Of a stretch of DNA of 64,000 nt, positions 1 to 9,423 are shown piece after piece. The DNA is from Diphasiastrum complanatum (Eukaryota; Streptophyta; Lycopodiopsida; Lycopodiales; Lycopodiaceae): positions 26,507,540 through 26,571,539 of the forward strand of contig CM055111.1 in assembly GCA_029204225.1 (NCBI GenBank), written 5' to 3'. A program made the position numbers and the translations under genes. Under the pieces are notes generated by a model that searched no databases, was not told where the DNA came from, and saw only the letters and a list, made by a program, of their open reading frames with translations. Numbering within the stretch: position 1 is the first letter of the stretch; each line of letters begins with the position of its first letter.

Positions 1-900
1 ATCAAGATGGTGGCCAAGGATGTAGACTATGTGTCACACTTGTTCCTATCCTACTATATGAGATGATGGGGTATTGATCTACTAGATTAGCACAGGACTG
101 CAAAGACACTTGGATAGACTCTACTTATTCAGTAGTACCAAATGGGGTTTGGCGGTTAACACCAAGATGACTTAAATTATAATCTGCAACACGTCCAGGG
201 CCTATGTGCACCGACAGGTGTTTACTCTAGGTCGTCAACCATTGTGTCCTTCTATACATATTTGGAGGCACTCTTCATTGGTCCTATCTTTAGTATGAGA
301 CATGCGACTACAACCAAGATCAAGAAGGGCATGCAACATGGTTAGTCTTGAGTGCTTGTGTTTCCAGAAGAACATTCACAATGCTTCGAGTAAGTGTAAG
401 CTACTTGATGTCCTTGTCTCCCACACAGCTATGTACACATCAAAGGCTTGGTGCACACGGACTTTAGCGGCTGAGTGGGCTAGTGTCTCTCGGTTACATA
501 TCACCAAACTCTCATAGATGATTCGAGCCCAGCCATCTATACCGCATCAAATTATTCTCACCAAGTTTGTTGTCCCGCCACTTCAGATTGACCCCATCTT
601 TAGGCTACTCATATATGAACAGAGAGTGATGGGATTTTAGGATGACATATCACGATACTCATGCTTGGCCTTTAGATCCTCCCAACAACTCCACAATTAG
701 AGTTATCAATTGTCATGGTACTCCCAAGTCACTCGCCTTTTATGCACATATGGGCATCTCTATATCAGCATTACCAAAGGGATCTCACTAGGACGTTAGA
801 TGGGTCATTGACACATTGACACAATGACTACTTACAGAGGACATGGCACGGTCCATTTGTCTAATTTCTATCAATCCTGTTTCTTGGAATTGGACATAGT
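1..900 (+). mobile_element. LINE fragment A: C-terminal end of a non-LTR reverse transcriptase ORF
   Basis: Broken reading frames encode the region after the reverse transcriptase palm of a plant LINE. Around 95-170 one frame reads LQRHLDRLYLF then a K-G-L-x-VNT type stretch. Positions 390-640 give SKCKLLDVLVSHTAMY, then a WASVSRLHITKLS block and PPLQIDPIF. About 640-760 continues with SSQQLHN and SWYSQ. The same blocks occur in the same order in the better preserved minus-strand copy at 9,640-10,620, which supports the call. Stops and frameshifts make it non-functional. It starts at or before the window edge, so its 5' limit is unknown. The right limit is approximate. It would lie in the long fourth intron of the seryl-tRNA synthetase gene if that gene continues to the left. 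Confidence 0.7.
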
Positions 901-999
901 TGGAGACCCAGTATTACCACGATAACTAAATAGCAAACTTTTGCACTACGTCTGATTCACATTCGGGCAGTTCCAAGTTTCCTCACACTAGATATGAGA

Positions 1000-1300
1000 G
1001 TCTAAAGATTGTTTCAGGGGTGAGTCAAGGGTTTTTGATCCAACATGGACCACCATTGGGGTGAAGCGGGGGTGCTCCCTTTCGCCTACTCTCTTTGATT
1101 TGTATATTGATGAGCCTCATGGTGGGTTGGGTTGTGGTCTTGAGGAGATATATTGATTGCCATAATGGTATATGTTGATGATGTGGTAATAGATTCTAGT
1201 AAAAGAGTCTGGCCTTTAAGGCTCAAATGGAATGGCCCCAAGCCTTTGCAAAATCTAGAATCTATGATCTATCAACAATGTGAAAGTGTAACATAAGGCT
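1000..1300 (+). mobile_element. LINE fragment B: reverse transcriptase palm remnant
   Basis: A frame at about 1,015-1,150 reads TWTTIGVKRGCSLSPTLF followed by DLYIDE, the conserved GV(K/R)QGCPLSPTLF block of plant LINE reverse transcriptases. Just after it, at about 1,168-1,200, another frame reads YVDDVVI, the catalytic YxDD box. Two stops and a frameshift separate the two motifs. The palm lies downstream of fragment A although in an intact LINE it comes before that region, so A and B are two insertions or one rearranged copy. Endonuclease and 5' parts are not seen. Confidence 0.7.
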
Positions 1301-1357
1301 ATGCATCAAAGGCAGATTCTACGGTTGTGACATTCTCATCGTTAAGCCGAATGGAAA

Positions 1358-3055
1358 TTATTTGAACTGGCACGCTCGCCCAATGAATCGCTCCTCAGTG
1401 GACTCCCCACTCATCTTGTTAAGATGTCGCAAGTTTGCATTTACAAATACTAGATCATTCATCTTTGTAGTGACAAGACGGTTCCTCGTCTTGGAAGCTA
1501 TGTGACCAAATGAGCTCCATAAGTGTTCACAAGGGGAAGAGCTGGCTCCTTGGCTTAGGATGTGAATGGCTAGCCTTTGCAACTCCGGTATGTCAGCTCT
1601 ATAATCCAAAGCCCATCCCACAATAAAGCCGATCCCACCATAAAGCCGATCCCACAATAAACCTGTCACGCAAGGCATCAGCATATCCAAAGAGACCTTG
1701 CTTGTTCCTATAAAGCCCCAATTGATCCTTTATGGCCCTCCTTTGTGATGATCGGGCACGAACTTAGAGAGAGTCCTTTCCCATGCTCTCATCACCTCTC
1801 CACCACTTTCATGGCCCTTACCCTGAAACTCAGGGTCTAAAACAAATGTTGCTGCATGGAGAGGTGAATGGAGTTGTCCCACCGTGACTGGCATACTCTG
1901 TCGCATCATATGTATGATGGGAGGAACCATGGATAGCACATGATGTACTTGGCCCCAAAAATCATCATCAAGCATGGTTCTATAGCATTCTTTGCCTACA
2001 CAATGAACGTGAATCATGAATGAGGATTTTTTACTATTTACATTGTACAAGCTTTATCTACAATTGTGATTTTGTATTCGAGACAACAAACTTCAAAGAG
2101 TCATGAGCTAGACTCTAAAGTCTAAGAGGTAAGCAACAAGTTTACGAACATAAGAGGTCTTCGAATTTTTTATATTTGCACTCGAATGAGACTGTGGGCA
2201 ACAAATCCACTCATCACCAACCATAAGTTCTCGCTCGAGCATGATGACATTATATGCAAAAACATGCATCTCTCCCAATCTCAATGACAGGCGAATTGTA
2301 AGATAGTTTTCAAATGTCTTTCAAGAGATAGTTTAGACAATGGTTATGCAAGGGCTAAAACAAACGTGAGGATAGCATGCCTCAATGATAGCTCTTGCTG
2401 CCCTATTGGCATTCTATCTACAAAAAATAAAGTTGGAAGGTCCAATGTACTCAATAGCTCCACTCTACAAATCAGCTAGTCTCTCGACAGTCTTACCTCC
2501 CTCATGAATGTCGATACAGCTCACAAAGAATGATTTCTCTCTTAAATAAGCAATAATACCTTGGATCAATCTAGCCCGTGTCGCTCCAACCATCTCCAAT
2601 GAGTATTATGCCATGTTTTTGCCACCCTTCTTTGATTGGCTCACTAGCTGACTTCTCCTCTTGCAAAAGCTTCGTCCTCAATGCCTTGTAGCTAGGAGGG
2701 TCATATGTAGGGCCAAATCTTGCAATCTCATGCACCATCTCTTTAAATACGAAGATCGAGAGACATTGAATGAAATGTCGTTGTAGTATAAAAATCTAGC
2801 TACCGCAACATCTACCTGAGCCCTTCTGCATAGATGCCATGTAGCAACAAGAGTTGCTTGTCTACCATGCGGAGTCACTGAAACATGTGCACATTGAAGG
2901 ATAGGTTGAGCCTCGACAACATCCTGCCTAGAGGGAGAAGAACCAGCATCTGGTCCCGCCTCATGAAATCGGTACTGCTGATCCAAATGGTGGTGTGAGT
3001 TGCAGGAGCAAGAGGTCTTCCAACTATGTCCCATTACAAATGGACTAGGGCGCAC
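1358..3055 (-). pseudogene. hAT-superfamily transposase pseudogene (DUF659 plus hAT dimerisation domain)
   Basis: Read on the minus strand, three pieces line up in order as one hAT transposase. The first (3,055-2,678) ends with VAVARFLYYNDISFNVSRS, typical of the entry to the DUF659 domain. About 2,680-2,340 continues with GWQKHGI, LIGDGWSDT (the DGW block of the transposase core) and a weak CxxxH-like end. The second (2,050-1,730) has DDDFWGQVHHVLSMVPPIIH and an LDPEF motif. The third (1,690-1,358) carries LAIHILSQGASSSPCEHLWS, the C-terminal dimerisation domain. At least three in-frame stops and two frame changes break it. The protein would cut and paste a DNA transposon. No terminal repeats were identified, so the element limits are unknown. 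Family call is secure; activity is excluded. Confidence 0.85.
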
Positions 3056-3159
3056 TACATACTTATAGACTTTGGTCTATGCCAAAAGCAAAAGCAAAAG
3101 GTAAAAAGCTCCAAATCAAGCACTAGAATCTCAACCTTGAGTCTAGCTAAATTCTAACT

Positions 3160-3965
3160 TCACTTTACTAAATATAGGTACGGGCTCCTAGAATTAGCAC
3201 ACAGGCAAGGCCCAATAATCCTAATTAACCTAGATGATAACATTAGGGGTAATAATATAAACATTAACTCTAACATATCAATCATATTGAATTCTTGTGA
3301 CAATATATCTTTGACATCTTTCATGAATTTAATACTCTTAAGTAAAGTATCATAAACATAGAGTGTAATAATGATAAAAGATGTAGATGCTACCTTGAAA
3401 TACACATTTGAGTCAATTGTACTAGGAATGAGATTATTTTGAACAAGGAATGTCTTTATTCTTTGGAACCATGCCCGAGAAGACTGCTTCTCTTTATTCT
3501 TGATGTCATATCCCTCAGGCTGTGACATATAAATTTCAATGACTCCATCCAATTGAAGAGTGTAACTGATGGAGAATTACTATAAAATTCCATTTGACTT
3601 GCATAATCTCTGAATTCACTTGATATGAATTCGCCTCCACCATCAGTCTGAAGAGCCTTCGATTTCTTTAAAACTGATCTACAGCAAAATTTTTGAATTA
3701 CTTAAAATATATAAAAGCTTCTAATTTCTGCTTCAAGAAATAGAATATTGTCCTTCTAGAATACACATCAATAAAGGTTAGAAGATACTTTCCCCCCCCA
3801 ATAAGGCTTTCTGAAGTAAGTACAAGATCTTACTTGAATGGAGTTCTAGAACGTTTTCCTAGAATGCAACTTTCACAAGTTGAGATGTCATGCTAACTAT
3901 TATAATCCAAATCTTGAACTACCTTCTGATTTGACATATGTAAATACTGCTATGATTTAGTGACC
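3160..3965 (-). mobile_element. Ty1/copia pol remnant (integrase joined to reverse transcriptase)
   Basis: On the minus strand about 3,870-3,830 reads CESCILGKRSRTPFK, the C-x2-C end of the GAG-pre-integrase zinc domain, followed by GGKYFLTFIDVYSRR and LQTDGGGEFIS, blocks of the copia integrase core. At about 3,552 the frame passes straight into DGVIEIYMSQPEGYD, a reverse transcriptase motif that normally lies several hundred residues later. The intervening part has therefore been deleted. Reverse transcriptase continues to FIIITLYVYDTLL, where the YVDD box has become YVYD. It is a non-functional fragment. Confidence 0.85.
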
Positions 3966-5136
3966 CATTTTATAATGCCAAAGTAAATTCGTCAAGGCCG
4001 GAAGCCCCTGTAGCAGGAAAATTAGAGCACGACCAAGAGAAAATGTTGTGTTGACGGCTCAATGGACACACTAGAATCGAAATGGGGGGGAGGGATTTGG
4101 GGTAGGGTAGTTCGGTATGTTGATTACCAATAGTTGCAAAAAAAGTTCGAAATAGTTTGACCGGTATAAGTTGAAGATAGAGGAGGAATTCTGAAAGACC
4201 CAAACTGCAACAAATACTATGTTTGGAATTGAAGAGCAAATCCGAGTCAACTTGCCAATACCGTTCAACCAAAGCCAGTTTAGATAGTTGTGGGACATTT
4301 GCAGCTACATGTAAGTTCCATAGATGCCCAAGAATGCGTTTCTGGGAGGACGCGTTTCGGAAACTGCGTTTCTCCTCCCATAAACGTGATTAAAAAAAAA
4401 ACAGTTTATAAAAAAAAAAAAAATTCTCCTCTTCACGGCCAGAATCGCGCCAGCCGTGGAGGAGGTAAATTTTTTTATTTTGAGCTACAGGTGTCCGATC
4501 GAGGCATGTCCATAGTCGGCAGGCATCTACTCGGCGATACGGAGGTGGTGTGCACGGTGCCAAGGGGATCTGAGCTTCGTGGAGAGCGAAACGATCAATT
4601 TTCGAGTTTTGGTAAGTGTAGGCTTGATTTTTTGCAAGTGTTGACATTGAGCTGTAGGCAACCAAATCGAGCGTAGTTTGGCTCTAGACCACCTTTCTTC
4701 ATGCCCACGGTGATAATTACGGCGTCAGTTTCAGCCGTTACGGCATGCCTAGCGAGATTTGAACACCACATTCCAAATGCTTGTTTTTTTTTGCCAATTT
4801 CACAAAATGACTTGTGGGCAACCGATTCAGGTGATGTCTGAGCCTAGAATGCATTTCCACATGCTTGCAGAGACTCTTGTGACCTCCCTTCCACCCATCT
4901 ACGTCCGTATCACAAATTTCAATTTCCATGCCCTAATTCCATGTTTTTTAGGGTTTGGGCGTGGAGCATCGTGCAAGCATCTGCCAGTAGCGTGGTTTAG
5001 GCCTGCACTGCACTCCTTTACGCCTGCAAGGACTCCCACGCTAGCGTCAGTCGCCCATTTTTGCTCATACTGAAATGATTTTATCCCTCACCCTAATCTC
5101 ATGTGTTTTTTGGCACTTGCTTGGCGGATTCGGCAG

Positions 5137-5863
5137 CTGCTGCTCCTCGGGCACCACCCACGCAGGAGATGGATGATGAGATCTATAGGGAGCTCTATAG
5201 ACAGGCACAGGCTGACGCACGGGCTTTACGGCATTCGAGGAGGGCAGACAAGTAGAGGGATGGGGCTGAGGAGGGGGATGACGAGGGCTTGGAGGGTGGA
5301 GAGGAGTTCGATGACTATCAGGAGGAGGAGGAGTGGGTTGAGGGGGATACGGAGGAGGATGAGGAGATGGGGGCGGAGGCACAGGGGGATGACCTGGCTG
5401 ACTTGCTGGTGGACCCTGATACAGAGACAGAGGAGGAGCCAGCCATTCCTGCACGTAGGCCTAGAGGGAGACCTAGAGGTTCTGGTAGGGGGGGACTAAG
5501 TTCGCTTTTTGTAGACAAGAAAGGAGCATCACAGGCAGCCATCGGCCAGGCATCATCACAATGGGTAGGGCCATCCCAGGGCGTAGGATCACAGCCACCT
5601 GGCACACAGACACGCAGGGGTAGACACAGGAGTGGGGGTAGGCAGAGGGGGGCCAGAGGACGGGAGAGAGCAGAAGCGGAGGTAGAGGCAAAGGGAGGGT
5701 CTAGAGCCAGAGCATGCAGCAGAGAGCCAGAGCACGCAGCAGAGCCAGGGCCACACCACAGCATATGGCTCCCTCCAGTTCCGATTCATCTGCAGACCCT
5801 TGGGATCTGCAGTCTGCCACAGATTCAGATGATGATTCCTACCATGACTCTGACGAGTCTTAG
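5137..5863 (+). pseudogene. Degenerate last exon of a hAT-type transposase (acidic/RG-rich tail)
   Basis: A splice-acceptor-like sequence ends in CAG at 5,136. The frame then reads AAAPRAPPTQEMDDEIYREL and continues with a Glu/Asp-rich stretch (about 5,300-5,440), an AT-hook-like RPRGRPRGSGRG at about 5,459-5,495, and an Arg/Gly-rich stretch to about 5,740. A TAG in frame near 5,250 and a frameshift between 5,700 and 5,765 break it. The shifted frame finishes with Ser/Asp-rich residues (SATDSDDDSYHDSDES) and a TAG stop at 5,861-5,863. Assignment to hAT rests on the enclosing terminal repeats and the typical acidic tail, not on a catalytic motif, so it is tentative. Confidence 0.4.
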
Positions 5864-5981
5864 TTGTGTAGTTTTCATTACGTTCATGGAACATCATTGT
5901 ACCCCATTTTGGTGCCATGTTGCCCGATATTATATATTATGATGATCCTATTCACAGCAGTGTAATGATTCAGTATTGTTC

Positions 5982-5983
<2 letters not shown>

Positions 5984-6071
<88 letters not shown>
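5984..6071. repeat. Compound microsatellite (GT)n(GA)n
   Basis: About 69 bp of uninterrupted GT (5,984-6,052) passes directly into 19 bp of GA (6,053-6,071). It lies behind the tail exon inside the hAT-like element. Confidence 0.97.
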
Positions 6072-6456
6072 TATGGTTGAAAAACGATTCCATATGTTTC
6101 AGTACGATGGTTCAGGACAATGCAGTATGGTAATTGGTTCAAACATTCCGCATGGTTTTTGTTCAGCATGATTCACCATTTTTATTTAGTTTGTTGGATC
6201 TGAGAGAGATAACAAGAGACCTGGGAGTTAATTCACCTAAACTAGACCATCCTGCACCCGAAACATTCAACAAACTACACAGTAATTATGCTCTTAATTA
6301 GAGCTTTCATCTTATACCCATATTGCTCAAAAAAAAACCAAAAAAAAAAACGTTTCTCAATTTTTTTTAAAATTTTCAGAAACGCGTTTCTAAACCACGT
6401 TTCTCAACACGATTCTAAAACGCGTTTCAAAAACGTTGTGCATCTATGCATGTAAC

Positions 6457-8320
6457 TACGACTTCAAGTGAAAGTGAGGCTAACTTGCAATCATCCGAAT
6501 GGAAAAGCTTCCAAGGGGGTAAAGATGGCCTTGAGCACAAAGGTAACCCAAATTTACAATGATATGACATAGGGTAACCCAAATTCATAACAATATGTTC
6601 CACCATCTTTTCAATTTTCAAAATGTTAAGCATTTTTGTAATATTGGATACATTTTTCTGTCAAGCTAATTGGGATGTACAAGAGCCAAATGCAAGAGCA
6701 CGATGCATCGAATAGGACTTCTACCAAGTTCAAGGAGCAGTAAGTATACAACAACAATGTATCATAGCACTTGCAAATTTACAAGGGATGATGCAATTAG
6801 GGTTGGAGATATATCTTCATTTGTAATAAAACATATAAAGATTAAAAAGTTATATCAACCTATTCTTTTAACAAATTAATAGCGACACCCAATTTTCTCA
6901 TGTAGAACCAGGGACTGCTCAAAATATTGAAAATATATAACATATATCAAATCTAAAGGAAACATAAACAGTCTTGTTTTTATTATATAACCAATGGGAG
7001 ATCAACTACAAGAGCTATTCTAAAAAAGTAGCACTATTTCTGGAGGCAACAAAATAATGAAATTGAAAAATATGTTACCTATATCTCTAACAATATTGCC
7101 AAGCTATTGGTCTTGCGTTGTCAAATGTTCATAAATTGTATGACTTTAAAGCTGCCCTTTCAGACCAGAAGAGGACCCCTAAGGAAAGGGAAGGAGGAGC
7201 CTGAGGTTTAGAGGCAATAACCGATAGACCTAATTCGGGATAATAATAATAATAATAAAAAACAAGACTCATGAAAATGGGACAAAACCAAAACATTGTG
7301 GTATACCACAAATGCATTGCCACAAATTTCTTGAACAAAGAATGTGATTGTTTAAGATTGGATACAAGGTAATCAGCTATTTTCAAATGACTGTGGCATG
7401 ATGGTTAGCATTTCTTGATCTTACCTAAACTCTGATTCAAAGTGTGTGCATGAGTATAGGTATGACAACAATTAAAAAAAACATATACGAAATGATTTTC
7501 TGGATGCAAAGAGATCCTTATCTGATCATTGTTGTTGGTGATGATGTTGGTGCATCATGCAGCTTGAGAGACTACGGACGCATGCAAGAACAAAAGAGGG
7601 ACGTGAACTTTTTGCCATTTATGACTTACATATAAAGGTGCATCTACAGCGTGGCTGCATAGGAATGCATGCTAGAAAAAAGAGGGCCATACATTGTTTG
7701 TTATTATGACTTGCATATAGAGGTGCATCTAAAGGAACAAGTTCTTGCAATGAAGTCCTTAGCAATGCAGCAAAGTTGTTTGTGCACACATACCCTTATG
7801 ATTTAAGACATTAAATTTTGCATAAACTCCATTGATCAACTTGAACAATAGTATTGCCTTTTGCAAGGCAATTCCAAAAAAGGGTGAGCGCATGAACAAG
7901 ATATTCAACTTCAAACATTTCTAGGAGCAAGTATTTACAAAAAAAAACTAAACAGACAAAAATTAAGTACAAACCTGTAGTTTCACAAGTAATGATATAT
8001 GTAACAGACTAGGTGTATTAGCAAAAGTTCTTAAAATTCAAAATTGTGCATTGTGAAGTGCTACATCTAAAATTAATCAAAAATATATTGGTGGAATTTA
8101 GAATGAATACCCCATGTTAGTAACCCATAGGCAAAGAGTAATTGACAAGCAAAAAGAAAATGAGATAACAATGAGCCTCAATGTCATGGAATCCATAGCA
8201 GAGGTAGACGCACCATGAAGCGCAATGACATACTAATTTTCGCAATATATCTCCAATTTGATTAGATTTTCTACATTCTAAGTAGGGATAAAGAAAATAT
8301 AGAATCAAGTTAATCTATAC
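6457..8320. other. Intronic DNA without recognised gene
   Basis: AT-rich sequence to the left of SerRS exon 4. No protein similarity was recognised on either strand. Two diverged copies of an approximately 80-bp unit lie at about 7,596-7,651 and 7,679-7,733, sharing TTATGACTT.CATATA.AGG with a GTGCATCTA ending. A (TAA)n-like run is at 7,241-7,258. I looked here for SerRS exon 5 and did not find it. Confidence 0.6.
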
Positions 8321-9368
8321 CTTTCTCAAGATCAACTATATCCAAAAACTGCACAAGGTCTACATGACTTTTCATCCAAATCTCCTCTCGTTTTGTGCCA
8401 CATGTCCTAATCACCATATTGTTATCCTGCAAAATGAACAACATGAGCTAAGAACTCCAAGTTATATAGAAAATAAAGCAATAACTTTTGAGAATCTATA
8501 AATTGAACTCACAATTTGAATGAAAATAGAATTCTGATACAGGAAAATTACCTTCAAAAAAAACTAAGAGCATATGTGCACTATCTAGGTAACTGGAGCA
8601 TGCAAGTGATATTCAAATAGTGTGGCCAATTGCATTCTTCTAAAGCCTAGAGAGAGAGGAATCATAGAAAAAAAATATTGATCATAAGGAAAAAAGTACA
8701 CAATTTAGCCTCATTGATATCACCTGTTTAACATATGTTACTATCGGACATGGTGTCTACGATCATCCATAGATGAAACATACTAAATTGATTGACATGA
8801 TCCTCATCATCGTGCTACAAAAGGTACTACACAATAGAGACAAAACCGTCTACGAGCACGTGAACCTGCAAAGACTATTGTCTCCCTCCAAGAGATCCAC
8901 CTCCACCCACATGCCTCGTATCGCCACAACCAAAGGTAGTATCCATTATATTGATCACCAATTCATCATCAAAGAGGGAATCATCATACATTGCTTGATG
9001 TTGAACAACATCCATGACAAATTCTCAACTTCGACTCACAACACCATGCATTCTATATTTCCATACATACATGACCAATCTCCATTTTATTTGTTCCTTC
9101 AAGCTCTTACAAGAACATTGATATGGCTACAAGAGAGGGCCAATATGTTGATCATAACTAATCAACAATGGTAATGAAATCAAGAGAAATTTCATTGCGA
9201 ATTAGTTTACGCTAGCTAAGTTCCTGCTCTGTGTTGCTCTACACTGAGTAGTCTAGGTCTCTCAATAAACATGTGTCAAACAAGTATATTGAACAGGCCC
9301 TGCCTTGATGAAAGTTTCTGGGGGAGGCCAATCAAGGCCACTCCACCATGCGCGTGGGCGTGCGCTCG

Positions 9369-9423
<55 letters not shown>

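Larger units (their letters stand above)
4319..6448 (+). mobile_element. Non-autonomous hAT-like DNA transposon with terminal inverted repeats
   Basis: CATAGATGC at 4,319-4,327 is mirrored exactly by GCATCTATG at 6,440-6,448. The ends have A at position 2 and G at position 5, as hAT termini do. The flanks read CATGTAAG (4,308-4,315) and CATGTAAC (6,449-6,456), a 7-of-8 match of the length expected for a hAT target duplication, with three extra bases (TTC) between the left copy and the left end. Inside both ends are repeated, near-palindromic GAAACGCGTTTC motifs (about 4,335-4,385 and 6,345-6,430), like subterminal transposase-binding arrays. The interior keeps only a transposase tail exon and lacks the BED finger, DUF659 and catalytic parts, so it must have been moved in trans. 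Confidence 0.65.

Noticed and set aside
302..517. 71-codon ORF treated as an independent gene
   Set aside because: Its residues align with the LINE C-terminal region seen at 10,000-10,500, so it belongs to LINE fragment A.
5065..5764. Pro/Ser-rich minus-strand frames opposite the hAT tail exon
   Set aside because: They mirror the Gly/Arg/Glu-rich plus frame of a GC-rich exon. The plus frame has the coherent acidic tail and stop.
8773..9174. 133-codon plus-strand ORF inside SerRS intron 3
   Set aside because: No recognisable motif and composition like the intron around it. Nothing beyond length supports it.
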